From positions 1 through 36,509 of the forward strand of contig JAFYAZ010000035.1 in the NCBI GenBank assembly GCA_017540455.1: a stretch of 36,509 nt of DNA, written 5' to 3'. The stretch comes from Bacilli bacterium. Lineage in GTDB: Bacteria; Bacillota_I; Bacilli_A; RFN20; CAG-826. The position numbers and the translations under genes are program-made. Positions 8,411 to 16,948 of this stretch are shown one piece after another. Positions within the stretch are counted from its first letter, which is position 1. Every line of letters begins with the position of its first letter. A model generated the notes under the pieces. The model made no database searches, had not been told where the DNA came from, and saw only the letters and a program-made list of their open reading frames with translations.

Positions 8411-9387
8411 GATTCGGCGATTACCTAGAGAAGAAACAACCGCTTGTATATAGAACCTTTGCCAACGCCATCGAGAACAAACGTTTGGCGCATGCATATC
8501 TTTTGTGTGGCGAGTCTGGGACTCCTCTTTTGGAAACCGCCAAATACATGGCCAAGAGCCTTATCTGCGATCACCCAAATCCTTTAGCCTGTGAAGAGTG
8601 CAGGAGCTGCGGCCGTATCGACCATGGCACCTATATGGACTTCCACATCCTTGGCGAAGAAGAGGACGGAATTAAGAAGGAAGAAGTCGAAAACGTCGTC
8701 GAAGATTTCTCAAAAACCCCTACAGAAACCAAGGGAATCATGATTTATATCATCCATCTTGTGGAATCCATGAGCGTGGAAGCGATCAACTCCTTGCTGA
8801 AGTTTTTGGAAGAACCTCCAACCCATACGTTCGCTATATTGACCACGGAAAACGAGGCGAAGGTCTTACCGACCATCATCTCCCGTTGTCAGTGCATGAG
8901 GATGCTCCTCTCCCCTCGCGAGGAGGTCATCAAAGAAGCCGTTGAAGAAGGTGTCTCCTTAGAGGACGCTGAACTCATTTCCTATTTCTCGAATAGCGCG
9001 CCTCTCGTCCTTGAGGAATCGAAGACCGCTGAATATAAGAACGCGAAAGATTCGTTCCTCTTAGCCTTAGAAGCCCTTTCCAAAACGAGAAGCGAAGCTT
9101 GCTATCTTTTTGAGAAAGGCATCATCCCAGACCTCGACAAGAAGAAGGCCCGTTATTTCTTAGACATGCTTTCTTTGGCGTTTAAGGACTTAATCTCCCT
9201 CAAACAAAACCAAACGCCTTTGCTTTCTTCTTATGTTAAACTTATTGAGCCTCTCAAAAAGTGGTCACACCTCGAGGAAAGCCTCTTAGAGATCATGAAG
9301 GTCAGAAACCATCTTGAGCTCAATATAAATACCGCTCTATTAATCGAGCACCTCATCAACTACATCACCAAGGAATTCATACTATGA
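8407..9387 (+). CDS. holB: DNA polymerase III delta-prime subunit
   Basis: This 326-residue clamp-loader stator belongs with DnaX. It has the AAA+ fold, but the P-loop is degenerate: GESGTPL (35-41) lacks the Walker lysine, as expected for delta prime, which does not hydrolyse ATP. The zinc module is C54, C62, C65 and C68, and the SRC motif is in [11 protein letters not shown]. The ATG overlaps the tmk stop (ATGA), and the stop overlaps yaaT the same way. Confidence 0.94.
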   Translation: MRFGDYLEKKQPLVYRTFANAIENKRLAHAYLLCGESGTPLLETAKYMAKSLICDHPNPLACEECRSCGRIDHGTYMDFHILGEEEDGIKKEEVENVVEDFSKTPTETKGIMIYIIHLVESMSVEAINSLLKFLEEPPTHTFAILTTENEAKVLPTIISRCQCMRMLLSPREEVIKEAVEEGVSLEDAELISYFSNSAPLVLEESKTAEYKNAKDSFLLALEALSKTRSEACYLFEKGIIPDLDKKKARYFLDMLSLAFKDLISLKQNQTPLLSSYVKLIEPLKKWSHLEESLLEIMKVRNHLELNINTALLIEHLINYITKEFIL

Positions 9388-10259
9388 ATAAAGACGAAAT
9401 CATGAACACATATAAATATTTCATCGGAGTCAGCTTTGCTGGTGCCAGCAAAGCTTATTATTTCGGCACCGATGATGACACTTTAGTGATTGGCGACAAA
9501 GTCGTCGTCGAAACCGTCTCTGGCCTTGAGCTTGGCGAGATTTCCGTTGCCCTTAAACCAACTAGCGCCTATAAATCCGGCCTTGAGCTAAAACCAATTA
9601 TCCGTCGTCCAACTAGCCTTGACCTCGAAGATTATGAGATGAGCAAAAAGGAAGCGGACATCGCCCTTAAGATCACTCAGAAAGAAGTCACTAAACTCGA
9701 TCTTCCAATGAGATTGCTCTCCGCCCAATACACCTTAGATGGCGCTAAAGTCACAATCACCTACACCGCGGACAACCGCGTCGATTTCCGTGAGCTTCTT
9801 CACGTCCTCGCCCCACAGCTTAAGTGCCGCATCGAGCTTCACCAGTTAGCCCCTCGCGACAAGGCCAAGATGGTCGGTGGCATTGGAACATGCGGTCTCC
9901 CGCTTTGCTGCTCAACCTTCCTTAACCAGTTCGATGGCATTGCCATTTCAAAAGCCAAGAACCAGATGCTTACCCTCAATATCCCTAAGCTTTCTGGACA
10001 GTGCGGCAAACTCATCTGCTGCCTTAACTACGAAGACGATCTCTACACCGAAGCGAGAAAGAACTTCCCTCGCCCAGGCACCCCTGTCAAATATAACGGC
10101 ACCGACTACGTGGTCGATTCTTTCAATATCATTTCTCAGACCATCAAACTCAAAGCCGAGCTTGATGTCGCTTATTTGTCCTTAGACGAATATAACGAGC
10201 TTACAAAAAACGCTCATCAGGGAAAGCATGACCGCCGCAATGATAAACCGCGAGCTTAA
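9384..10259 (+). CDS. ricT: PSP1-domain protein YaaT/RicT
   Basis: This 291-residue PSP1 protein has the six-cysteine signature of the family: C170, C175, C176, C207, C212 and C213 (TCGLPLCCSTFL and GQCGKLICCLNYE). In Bacillus subtilis, RicT forms an iron-sulfur-containing complex with RicA and RicF that stimulates RNase Y-dependent mRNA processing. The start overlaps the holB stop (ATGA). The C-terminal tail overlaps the start of rsmI by 32 bases. The position after holB matches other Firmicutes. Confidence 0.93.
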   Translation: MNKDEIMNTYKYFIGVSFAGASKAYYFGTDDDTLVIGDKVVVETVSGLELGEISVALKPTSAYKSGLELKPIIRRPTSLDLEDYEMSKKEADIALKITQKEVTKLDLPMRLLSAQYTLDGAKVTITYTADNRVDFRELLHVLAPQLKCRIELHQLAPRDKAKMVGGIGTCGLPLCCSTFLNQFDGIAISKAKNQMLTLNIPKLSGQCGKLICCLNYEDDLYTEARKNFPRPGTPVKYNGTDYVVDSFNIISQTIKLKAELDVAYLSLDEYNELTKNAHQGKHDRRNDKPRA

Positions 10260-11100
10260 TTTCTTTGGCAACAGTCCTCTTCTCTATTTGATTGCCACTC
10301 CAATAGGAAACCTCGGAGAAATGACTCCTAGGGCTTTGGAAGTGCTTAAGGAAATCGATTACGTCGCCTGCGAAGACACTCGTAACAGCGGCTCCCTTTT
10401 GAAGAAGTTTGGCTTAGATAAGCAATTCATCTCTTGCCACGAGCATAACGAAGAAGAAGCGTCTCAAAAAATCATCTCCCTTCTTAAAGAAGGAAAGAAG
10501 ATCGCCTATATGTCCGATGCCGGATACCCAACCGTCAGCGACCCAGGCGAAAGACTTACGAAGCGCTGCATCGAAGCGGGCATCAAAGTCTCTGTCGTCA
10601 ATGGTCCAAGCGCCGCGATCTGTGGCTTGGTCGGTTCAGGCCTTGAAGCAGACCACTTCTACTTCTATGGTTTCCTCCCAAGCAAACCGTCCGCCAGAAA
10701 GAAAGAACTCGAATCTCTAAAAACAAGAGAAGATACGATTGTCTTCTATGAAGCTCCTCACCGTATTGGAGCGACTCTCAAAGACATGTCTTCCATCCTT
10801 GGAGGAGACCGCAAAGCCGTCATCGCTAGAGAGCTCACCAAGCAGCACGAAGAATATATCAGAGGTACATTAGGCGAGATGGCGGAGCTTGATGAAAGCA
10901 CCCTAATCGGAGAGATGGTTATCATCGTCGAAAAGCAAAAATCCACTGCAAAAACCCTCTCAAATGATGAAATCGTTGAGATTTTGAAGGAAAAACTCGA
11001 AACCCTTTCTTCAAAGGAAGCAATCAAAGAAACCGCAAAAGAAAACGACATCCCGAAGAATGTCGTCTACGATATCTACCTTAAGAATTTTAAGGACTAA
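10228..11100 (+). CDS. rsmI: 16S rRNA (cytidine1402-2'-O)-methyltransferase
   Basis: This 290-residue SAM-dependent methylase acts on C1402 in the decoding centre of 16S rRNA. The family motifs are LIATPIGNLGEMTPRAL, VACEDTRNSGSLLKKFG, ISCHEHNE, MSDAGYPTVSDPGERL and VNGPSAAICGLVGSGL. The ATG at 10228 is preceded by AGGGA; an ATG four codons later has no ribosome-binding site. It is the last gene of the dnaX operon, and its stop overlaps the yfhO stop on the other strand by two bases (11098-11099). Confidence 0.96.
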   Translation: MTAAMINRELNFFGNSPLLYLIATPIGNLGEMTPRALEVLKEIDYVACEDTRNSGSLLKKFGLDKQFISCHEHNEEEASQKIISLLKEGKKIAYMSDAGYPTVSDPGERLTKRCIEAGIKVSVVNGPSAAICGLVGSGLEADHFYFYGFLPSKPSARKKELESLKTREDTIVFYEAPHRIGATLKDMSSILGGDRKAVIARELTKQHEEYIRGTLGEMAELDESTLIGEMVIIVEKQKSTAKTLSNDEIVEILKEKLETLSSKEAIKETAKENDIPKNVVYDIYLKNFKD

Positions 11101-14100
11101 GAGATTGAGGGCGAAGGAAGTTCGCTCTCTTTTTCTTTTAGAGGCTCGCTTGTTGAAGGAACGCTTTCTTCAGCGACTTCAGCAGACATAGACTCTTTCC
11201 TCTTCTTTTTGATCTCGAGGGTGAAGGTCACCATGGAGTAGCCGGCGATGACAAACCAGGCTGCGCTTGAAGCGAAGGCACCAACCTTGAGATATGGAGT
11301 GAGGTAAGTGAGTTCATAGGTAATCTTTCCTGCTGGAGCAACGAAACCAACTAAACCTCCATTGACCTTAAGCATCTTTGGATAAGTGACGTTTCCTTGT
11401 TCATCGGTCGCTTTGACGCTCCAACCTGCGTCATAACCAACTGAGGTGGTAACGACTTTAGTCGTTGGGAAGTTACTTTCGAAGGTGAACTTGTTCTTGT
11501 CGTATGTGACGTTGGTGAGGTTATGCTCATCGTCGCTGATGACGTTGAATGCGCCTTCAATTGCGCTTCTCTCGGATTTGTTGATGTTGACGTAGGAAGG
11601 GAATGTGCCTTGGGTGAAGTCACTTGGTTTGGCGTTGAAGCAGATATATTTGACTCTTCCGTTTGGATACATCTCGAAAATGTCGTTGGTGTAGCTGCCA
11701 CTGATGCGGTAACCGATGATGTTATCAAGGGCCCAGTATTCATAGCTCAAGAGAACGTTCTCTTCGATATCCCCGTTCTCTTTCATTCTGTCGCCGATCA
11801 TGTAGACCCTGGTCTTGTATTTGGAGTTGCGGAGGTTGTAGTCGATTGAGAAGCAAGCGCCACTCCAATCGTCGTTGAAGTATTTCGCTCCGCCGGTCGG
11901 AGTCAAAGCGACGACATCAGAGTCGCCGGTGTATTTGAAATCTTTGCCTTGGGTGAAGCCGTTCTTCGTGGTGACGTAGTTGCCTTTTGAATCAACGTAT
12001 CTGGTCTGATCTCCCTCGGTTTCGGTATGGAAAACGCTCTGAGCACCCTTCTCAATGATGTCGGCGAAATAGCCTGGGCCTTCACGACCATGGTTGGTGC
12101 CCCACCACTCAAACATATTTTTGCTGGGTCCCTCAACGGTCTTGCAATCATAGATCTGTCCAACATAGGAGACAGGTGTGAACAAAGAGTTTTTGTCGTT
12201 AGGAGTATCTAAGGTGAAGGATGGGTTTTCGGCGATAAGAGCCTCAGCGTCAGCGTCTTCAAGGATGGCGCCAGTCATGAGAACCTCGTCGTTCCTTAAA
12301 AGCTCTGTGGCATTTCCTGTTATATATCCGGAAGAGTTCACAGTTAGGAAATCGTCCCACTGATTGAAGGTGTTTTCTCTGACGTTTCGCTTATAGATAT
12401 GATCAACAGCGTGGCCGAGCTTTATCTTCTCAACATATGGGTTTTTGTAGAGACGGAAAGCAGAGTCTTTGTCGCCGTAGGTGAGCTCTGAACCCCATGG
12501 GACGTTATCAGCAACGCCTTCCCATTCGCGATAGCCTTCGTGGCGGATTGCGTAGTACTTCATTGAAAGAGCGAGGTCAGTGCCAAAACGTTTGTGGCCA
12601 TAGAAAGCGGACCAGGATTTGGAAGTGTAAACTTCGCCGTAGGCGTATCTGTTTTTACCGGGATCCCTGACTTCGATTGGCCTATTCGCTCCGATGTAGC
12701 AAGAAAGCTGGGCGAGGTCGTAGTTGAAAAGGGAATGGAAAGTCGCACATCCATTCGTGTGCCAGATGTATGGGGTGTTCCTATCACGAATATCATCGTA
12801 ATAGGTCCTGTAGTAGCCAGGATCCTCTTCTAAACACTTTTCTCCGTACTCGGTCAATTGATCTCTGATTTCTCCTCCGCCGTTCCACCATTCGTAGCTC
12901 CAAGTGCCTTTATAGACGAAGGACATGTTGCCCCAGAGAACGGTCTCAACCGCAATTATTCCAAACAAAACCTTATTCAAATGCTTGTGCTTCTTCATGA
13001 AGAAGATGACCATGCCAACGATGAAATCCATGCCAAGCTGATAGAAAACAATCCAGAGGCAAGACCTGATGATGCCGCTCCTGTCTCTGATTTGATATGG
13101 GACGTAAGTAAGGTTTGATGGCCAGTATGGGTCAAGCCACTCATCGTAATGCTGATCCTGAACGAAGATGATGGTGAGGATCCATGTGGTCATTGCTAAA
13201 GCAAGAGCGATGAACGCGCCAGTGAAGATAACCCACTTCTTCTCTTCTTTGATGTTGTCGAGTTCTCGACATGCGTAGTAAATCGCGCACGGCACAAGAA
13301 CGATGAACCAACGTCCATATCCATCACCCGTGAAGGCATAGAACATGTAGTAGGCCAAATTCGTAAGCATGAGGTAGGCGCAAAGGAGAACGGCGATGAT
13401 CTCGCCAACCTTCTTGTTCCTTATCGAGTTCACAAACGCGATGAAGAAGAGCACCACCAAAGGTGTGTAGATAAACGCATTAGACGTCCAGGAATCGTAT
13501 CCGCTTCCAGCTAAAGGAAGCTCAATATAACCGATGGTTGGGTAGAAGAAAGCCTGTAAGGCTTGCATCTCTCTGATTGGGTTACGGCCAACAGGTTCGA
13601 AGAGATATCCAAGAACGGTCTTGAAGTCTTTGTCTTTGAAGGCGGCAAGGATGGCGTCCAAATAGCCTTTGCCGATTGAGGAAGTTCTTCCTGAAAGGGC
13701 GGATTCTCTGACTGATGGGAGAAGTGTCCAGGCGGACAAAAGAATACCGATCGCAAAACCACCGACACCAAGGACGATGACCCAGATGTTCTCTTTGGCG
13801 GTTCTCTTTTTGATGGTCCAGAAGTAACGCCATAAGGCGTAGATGACGCCCCAAACGCAAGCGACAACGAGGAAGAAGAACGAGATGATTCCTAAGAGGA
13901 ATAATCCCATGATCAAAGTCATTGGCTTTCTTTCTTTGACAACTTTCTCAATGCCCAAGAGGATGAGAGGGAATGTGAAGGCGCTAGAAACGAAGGAAGG
14001 GAATCCAACAAAGTAGTTGACCCAGCCATTGAAGGCAAAGGCAAGCGCGCCGACTCTCGCGGTGCTTTCGCTGAGCCCCATGTACTTGAGGTAAGCGCGC

Positions 14101-14546
14101 ATCGCCATCGCTCCCACTGCTCCTTTGACCATGGTCGCTAAAGCGAAAGTCTGAGGAATCCAGGAACGAGGGAATAAGTAACAGATGAAAAGGAATGGGT
14201 CGAATAGGCCATAGTAGGAATTCGAACCGATGTTGTCCGATCCAAGATATGTATTCGCAGAATAAAGCTCAAAATAGCCTGTCTTGAAGAAACCGTGCCA
14301 GACGTCATGGTAGTAGAAGGTCATTGTAACGTACTGACCAAAGTAATCAGTCCACGGATAGAACTGGGTGAAGGAGTTGTTCACAAGGCCATAGGCCATC
14401 CAGGCCATGCCGATAAAGAAGACGAGCCAGAAGAAATAGAAAAGGCTCCTGATGTTGAACAGGAACGGGAACTTCTCATGCATGAACTGACCAAAGGTCG
14501 TTTTGCGTAAGCTCGATAGTTTTGCTGTGGTTTCTGGCGTCTCCAA
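11097..14546 (-). CDS. yfhO: YfhO family multi-pass membrane protein (probable GT-C-type glycosyltransferase)
   Basis: This 1149-residue integral membrane protein has about a dozen hydrophobic segments in the first 540 residues. A large extracytoplasmic region follows (about 545-1085), then one final transmembrane helix near 1090-1115 and a charged, serine-rich cytoplasmic tail. The YfhO signature is the N-terminal PWTDYFGQYVTMTFYYHDVW and the GSDNIGSNSYYGLFDPFLF region. In Bacillus, YfhO is implicated in glycosylating lipoteichoic acid from undecaprenyl-phosphate sugars. The start is a TTG with AGGAGA six bases upstream, placed 9 bases after the stop of the tandem PII gene, so it may share that operon. 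Its 3' end carries the rsmI terminator. The sugar it handles is unknown. Confidence 0.85.
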   Translation of the reverse strand: METPETTAKLSSLRKTTFGQFMHEKFPFLFNIRSLFYFFWLVFFIGMAWMAYGLVNNSFTQFYPWTDYFGQYVTMTFYYHDVWHGFFKTGYFELYSANTYLGSDNIGSNSYYGLFDPFLFICYLFPRSWIPQTFALATMVKGAVGAMAMRAYLKYMGLSESTARVGALAFAFNGWVNYFVGFPSFVSSAFTFPLILLGIEKVVKERKPMTLIMGLFLLGIISFFFLVVACVWGVIYALWRYFWTIKKRTAKENIWVIVLGVGGFAIGILLSAWTLLPSVRESALSGRTSSIGKGYLDAILAAFKDKDFKTVLGYLFEPVGRNPIREMQALQAFFYPTIGYIELPLAGSGYDSWTSNAFIYTPLVVLFFIAFVNSIRNKKVGEIIAVLLCAYLMLTNLAYYMFYAFTGDGYGRWFIVLVPCAIYYACRELDNIKEEKKWVIFTGAFIALALAMTTWILTIIFVQDQHYDEWLDPYWPSNLTYVPYQIRDRSGIIRSCLWIVFYQLGMDFIVGMVIFFMKKHKHLNKVLFGIIAVETVLWGNMSFVYKGTWSYEWWNGGGEIRDQLTEYGEKCLEEDPGYYRTYYDDIRDRNTPYIWHTNGCATFHSLFNYDLAQLSCYIGANRPIEVRDPGKNRYAYGEVYTSKSWSAFYGHKRFGTDLALSMKYYAIRHEGYREWEGVADNVPWGSELTYGDKDSAFRLYKNPYVEKIKLGHAVDHIYKRNVRENTFNQWDDFLTVNSSGYITGNATELLRNDEVLMTGAILEDADAEALIAENPSFTLDTPNDKNSLFTPVSYVGQIYDCKTVEGPSKNMFEWWGTNHGREGPGYFADIIEKGAQSVFHTETEGDQTRYVDSKGNYVTTKNGFTQGKDFKYTGDSDVVALTPTGGAKYFNDDWSGACFSIDYNLRNSKYKTRVYMIGDRMKENGDIEENVLLSYEYWALDNIIGYRISGSYTNDIFEMYPNGRVKYICFNAKPSDFTQGTFPSYVNINKSERSAIEGAFNVISDDEHNLTNVTYDKNKFTFESNFPTTKVVTTSVGYDAGWSVKATDEQGNVTYPKMLKVNGGLVGFVAPAGKITYELTYLTPYLKVGAFASSAAWFVIAGYSMVTFTLEIKKKRKESMSAEVAEESVPSTSEPLKEKESELPSPSIS
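11107..11139 (+). terminator. Intrinsic terminator of the dnaX-rsmI operon
   Basis: A 9-bp stem (11107-11115 with 11121-11129, one G-U) with a GGAAG loop is followed by TTTTTCTTTT. It lies just past the rsmI stop and inside the last codons of the convergent yfhO, whose C-terminal sequence must therefore satisfy both roles. Confidence 0.85.
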
Positions 14547-14555
14547 AATAGTCTC

Positions 14556-15359
14556 CTAATTTTGCTTACTTGAAGTATCTTCCTCTTTTTGGACGTTTTC
14601 GACAATGCCCACAACGTCAGTTGCTGGCACAGAGAAAGCGATGCCTTGGCCTTTGCTGTTGAGGCCTGCAGCTTGATAAATCGCCGTCAAAACCGCATCT
14701 TTTATGTCTTTTGGAACCAAAATCATGACGATTTGTTTCTCTGGAGCAATCGAGACACCGAAAAATTTTTCGATCTCTTTGTTTCCGGTTCCGCGGGCGT
14801 TGATGATCGTGCCGCCTCTTGCGCCTGCGCCTCTAGCGGCCTCCATGACCAAATCGGTGTAACCGTCATTGACGATGGCGAATACGACTTCGTAGTTCTC
14901 GTTTTTTGTTTGTTCCATGGAATCATCTCCTTTGGTTTCTAGAGGTAAGGACCTTTGGTCGGCAACGAATTTATAGGCATTGGTTCCGATGATGCTGTCG
15001 ATCTTGATAGCGAAAGATATGCCTTTTGCTACTTTAGACACGCTGAAGCGTGTTTCAAGCGTTGATTTCACTTTCGGCCATAAATCTTCTCTCATCGGAG
15101 TCAAAATGAGCTGCTTGCTCGCATTTTCTAATGTGAAGATCTCGTAGTATTTATTGATGGCGGTTCCTTCGCCATGGAAGACGAAAGAGGTGGCCGCGCC
15201 AGAAGTCTCCATGATCTTGGTTATGGCGCTGCCCTGTCCTTGGTTAACGACGGTGATGGCAACATAAAGAGGGCTATAAGCCTTCTTTGCTTCCTGGGAA
15301 GGTGCTCCCTCACTGGCTTTAGGGGCACGTTTCAAAACAAAGCGTCTTTTCTCGCTCAT
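14556..15359 (-). CDS. Tandem PII-like signalling protein coupled to DUF1538 gene
   Basis: This 267-residue cytoplasmic protein has two PII-like ferredoxin-fold domains, at about residues 30-126 and 156-254, joined by a charged linker. Domain 2 is the clearer: VVFAIVNDGYTDLVMEAARG, then GARGGTIINARGTG (short T-loop region), then NSKGQGIAFSVP corresponding to the nucleotide-binding B-loop of PII. Domain 1 is more divergent (ATSFVFHGEGTA, KGISFAIKI). The uridylylated tyrosine loop of classical GlnB is absent. PII proteins bind ATP/ADP and other small effectors and gate membrane transporters, as GlnK does for AmtB. The ATG overlaps the DUF1538 stop (ATGA), so equal production and direct interaction are likely. 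The effector is unknown. Confidence 0.8.
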   Translation of the reverse strand: MSEKRRFVLKRAPKASEGAPSQEAKKAYSPLYVAITVVNQGQGSAITKIMETSGAATSFVFHGEGTAINKYYEIFTLENASKQLILTPMREDLWPKVKSTLETRFSVSKVAKGISFAIKIDSIIGTNAYKFVADQRSLPLETKGDDSMEQTKNENYEVVFAIVNDGYTDLVMEAARGAGARGGTIINARGTGNKEIEKFFGVSIAPEKQIVMILVPKDIKDAVLTAIYQAAGLNSKGQGIAFSVPATDVVGIVENVQKEEDTSSKQN

Positions 15360-16948
15360 GCTTTAGCCTCCTCAAAGGAAATGATGACAAGGTCGTCATC
15401 TTCGTGGAATCTCTTACGAACAATGTAGTTGTTGATGGAGCGTTTGATGTTGGCGTATAAGCCCATGCCCTGAATGACGATAAGAGGCATTAAGGCAATC
15501 ATGGCAATCGCGCCGAAGGCGTTCTCCGCCACTCCAACGCCATCACTAGATTGATAGGCAAAACCAATTACAAAAGGAAGGACAAAGGTCGAAGCCATAG
15601 GTCCGCTAGCGACTCCGCCAGAGTCGAAGGCCATAGCCGTATAGATCTTTGGAACCAAGAACGACAATCCTAAGGCGATGATGTAGCCAGGAATCATGTA
15701 ATAGAGAATGCTAAAGCCATAGTAGGCTCGGATAATCGCTAAAGCGACGCCTCCGCCAACGGACAAAGCCATGACAAGTCCGACAGCCATGGATTTGATG
15801 GTTCCTTCGGAAATGACCTCAATCTGATGGACAAGGACATGGACGGCTGGCTCAGCAAGAACACCGAATAAGCCGAAGGCTGCGCCAATGATGACAGCGA
15901 TTCCTAGCATATCTCCTGAAGCGCCAAGTCCTTCTCCGACTTCTTGAGCGACCGGCAGGAAACCAAGATTAACCGCGGCGAGGAAAATAACGAGTCCGAA
16001 GTAGGCATAAAGCATGTTGATGAGGATTTTGACGATCCTGACTCTACGTGACTTGATGAAAACGAGGTCGTAGACAAGGAAGAAAATCGTTGTCGGAGCA
16101 ATTGCGATTCCAACCATCCAAAGCTCAGCAAGGAAATGGTCGCCAGCAGAAGCAAAGAATAGTGGCCAGAAACCATCAAAAGTCTTCGCATCAATGACAA
16201 AGCTCTGGGTCATTCCGAAGGTTAACGAATCAGCATCGAGGAACAAGGAAAGAACCATGACTGTGATGATTGGTCCAACGGAGGCTAAAGCAGTTAAGCC
16301 GAAGGAGTCTTCGCCGCTTCTGCCGCCGTTTGCGGTCGAGGCCGCTAAACCTGCGCCAAAAGCGAGGATGAACGGAACAGTAACAGGGCCCGTAGTAACG
16401 CCGCCTGAGTCAAAGCAAATCGGAAGGAATTTCGGATTAACGATTCCCGCCAGCATGAACACCAAACCATAGAAGCAGATGAACATAATGTTGAGGTTCT
16501 TGTTGAAGATGATTCTAAGAACACCAAAAACGACGAATAAGCCAACGCCGATACTGATGATGGCGATGAGCAAAACCTCATCTACACCAATCTGAGAAGC
16601 GGTGACTTTGAGGTCAGGTTCAGCTATCGTGACAAGCACGCCAATGATGAAGGTCGTGGCAACGACAAAGAAGATTTTTCTCTTTTTGAAGAGGGATTCG
16701 CCGACGATTTTTCCAATTGCGGACATCGAAGCCTCGGAACCGACGTTGAATAACGAAAGGCCGAGGACGATCAAAGCCGAGCAAATTAAGAAGGAGATAT
16801 AAGCAGGAAAACCGAAGTCAGCGACGATCCCCGTGAAGAAGAGGATCGAGACGACGGCGACAATCGGGATGACGCTCGTAAAAGAACTACGGAGCTTCAA
16901 AAGGAAGGCCGAGCGGAAGAATGTTTTACTTACGGCGTTTGCTTCCAT
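15356..16948 (-). CDS. DUF1538 family membrane protein, probable transporter
   Basis: This 530-residue polytopic membrane protein has two homologous halves. The first contains AEP at 109-111 and FDSGGVTTGP at 179-188; the second repeats AEP at 365-367 and FDSGGVASGP at 441-450. Each half then has an acidic patch (GEDSFG 212-217, AENAFG 474-479). Such duplicated conserved glycine/aspartate motifs inside membrane regions suggest two re-entrant substrate- or ion-binding loops. DUF1538 has no settled function that I know of. The C-terminus is charged and cytoplasmic. GGGAG precedes the ATG, which lies inside the last 23 bases of the pseudouridine synthase gene. The next gene encodes two PII-like domains, suggesting post-translational gating. 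Confidence 0.85.
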   Translation of the reverse strand: MEANAVSKTFFRSAFLLKLRSSFTSVIPIVAVVSILFFTGIVADFGFPAYISFLICSALIVLGLSLFNVGSEASMSAIGKIVGESLFKKRKIFFVVATTFIIGVLVTIAEPDLKVTASQIGVDEVLLIAIISIGVGLFVVFGVLRIIFNKNLNIMFICFYGLVFMLAGIVNPKFLPICFDSGGVTTGPVTVPFILAFGAGLAASTANGGRSGEDSFGLTALASVGPIITVMVLSLFLDADSLTFGMTQSFVIDAKTFDGFWPLFFASAGDHFLAELWMVGIAIAPTTIFFLVYDLVFIKSRRVRIVKILINMLYAYFGLVIFLAAVNLGFLPVAQEVGEGLGASGDMLGIAVIIGAAFGLFGVLAEPAVHVLVHQIEVISEGTIKSMAVGLVMALSVGGGVALAIIRAYYGFSILYYMIPGYIIALGLSFLVPKIYTAMAFDSGGVASGPMASTFVLPFVIGFAYQSSDGVGVAENAFGAIAMIALMPLIVIQGMGLYANIKRSINNYIVRKRFHEDDDLVIISFEEAKA

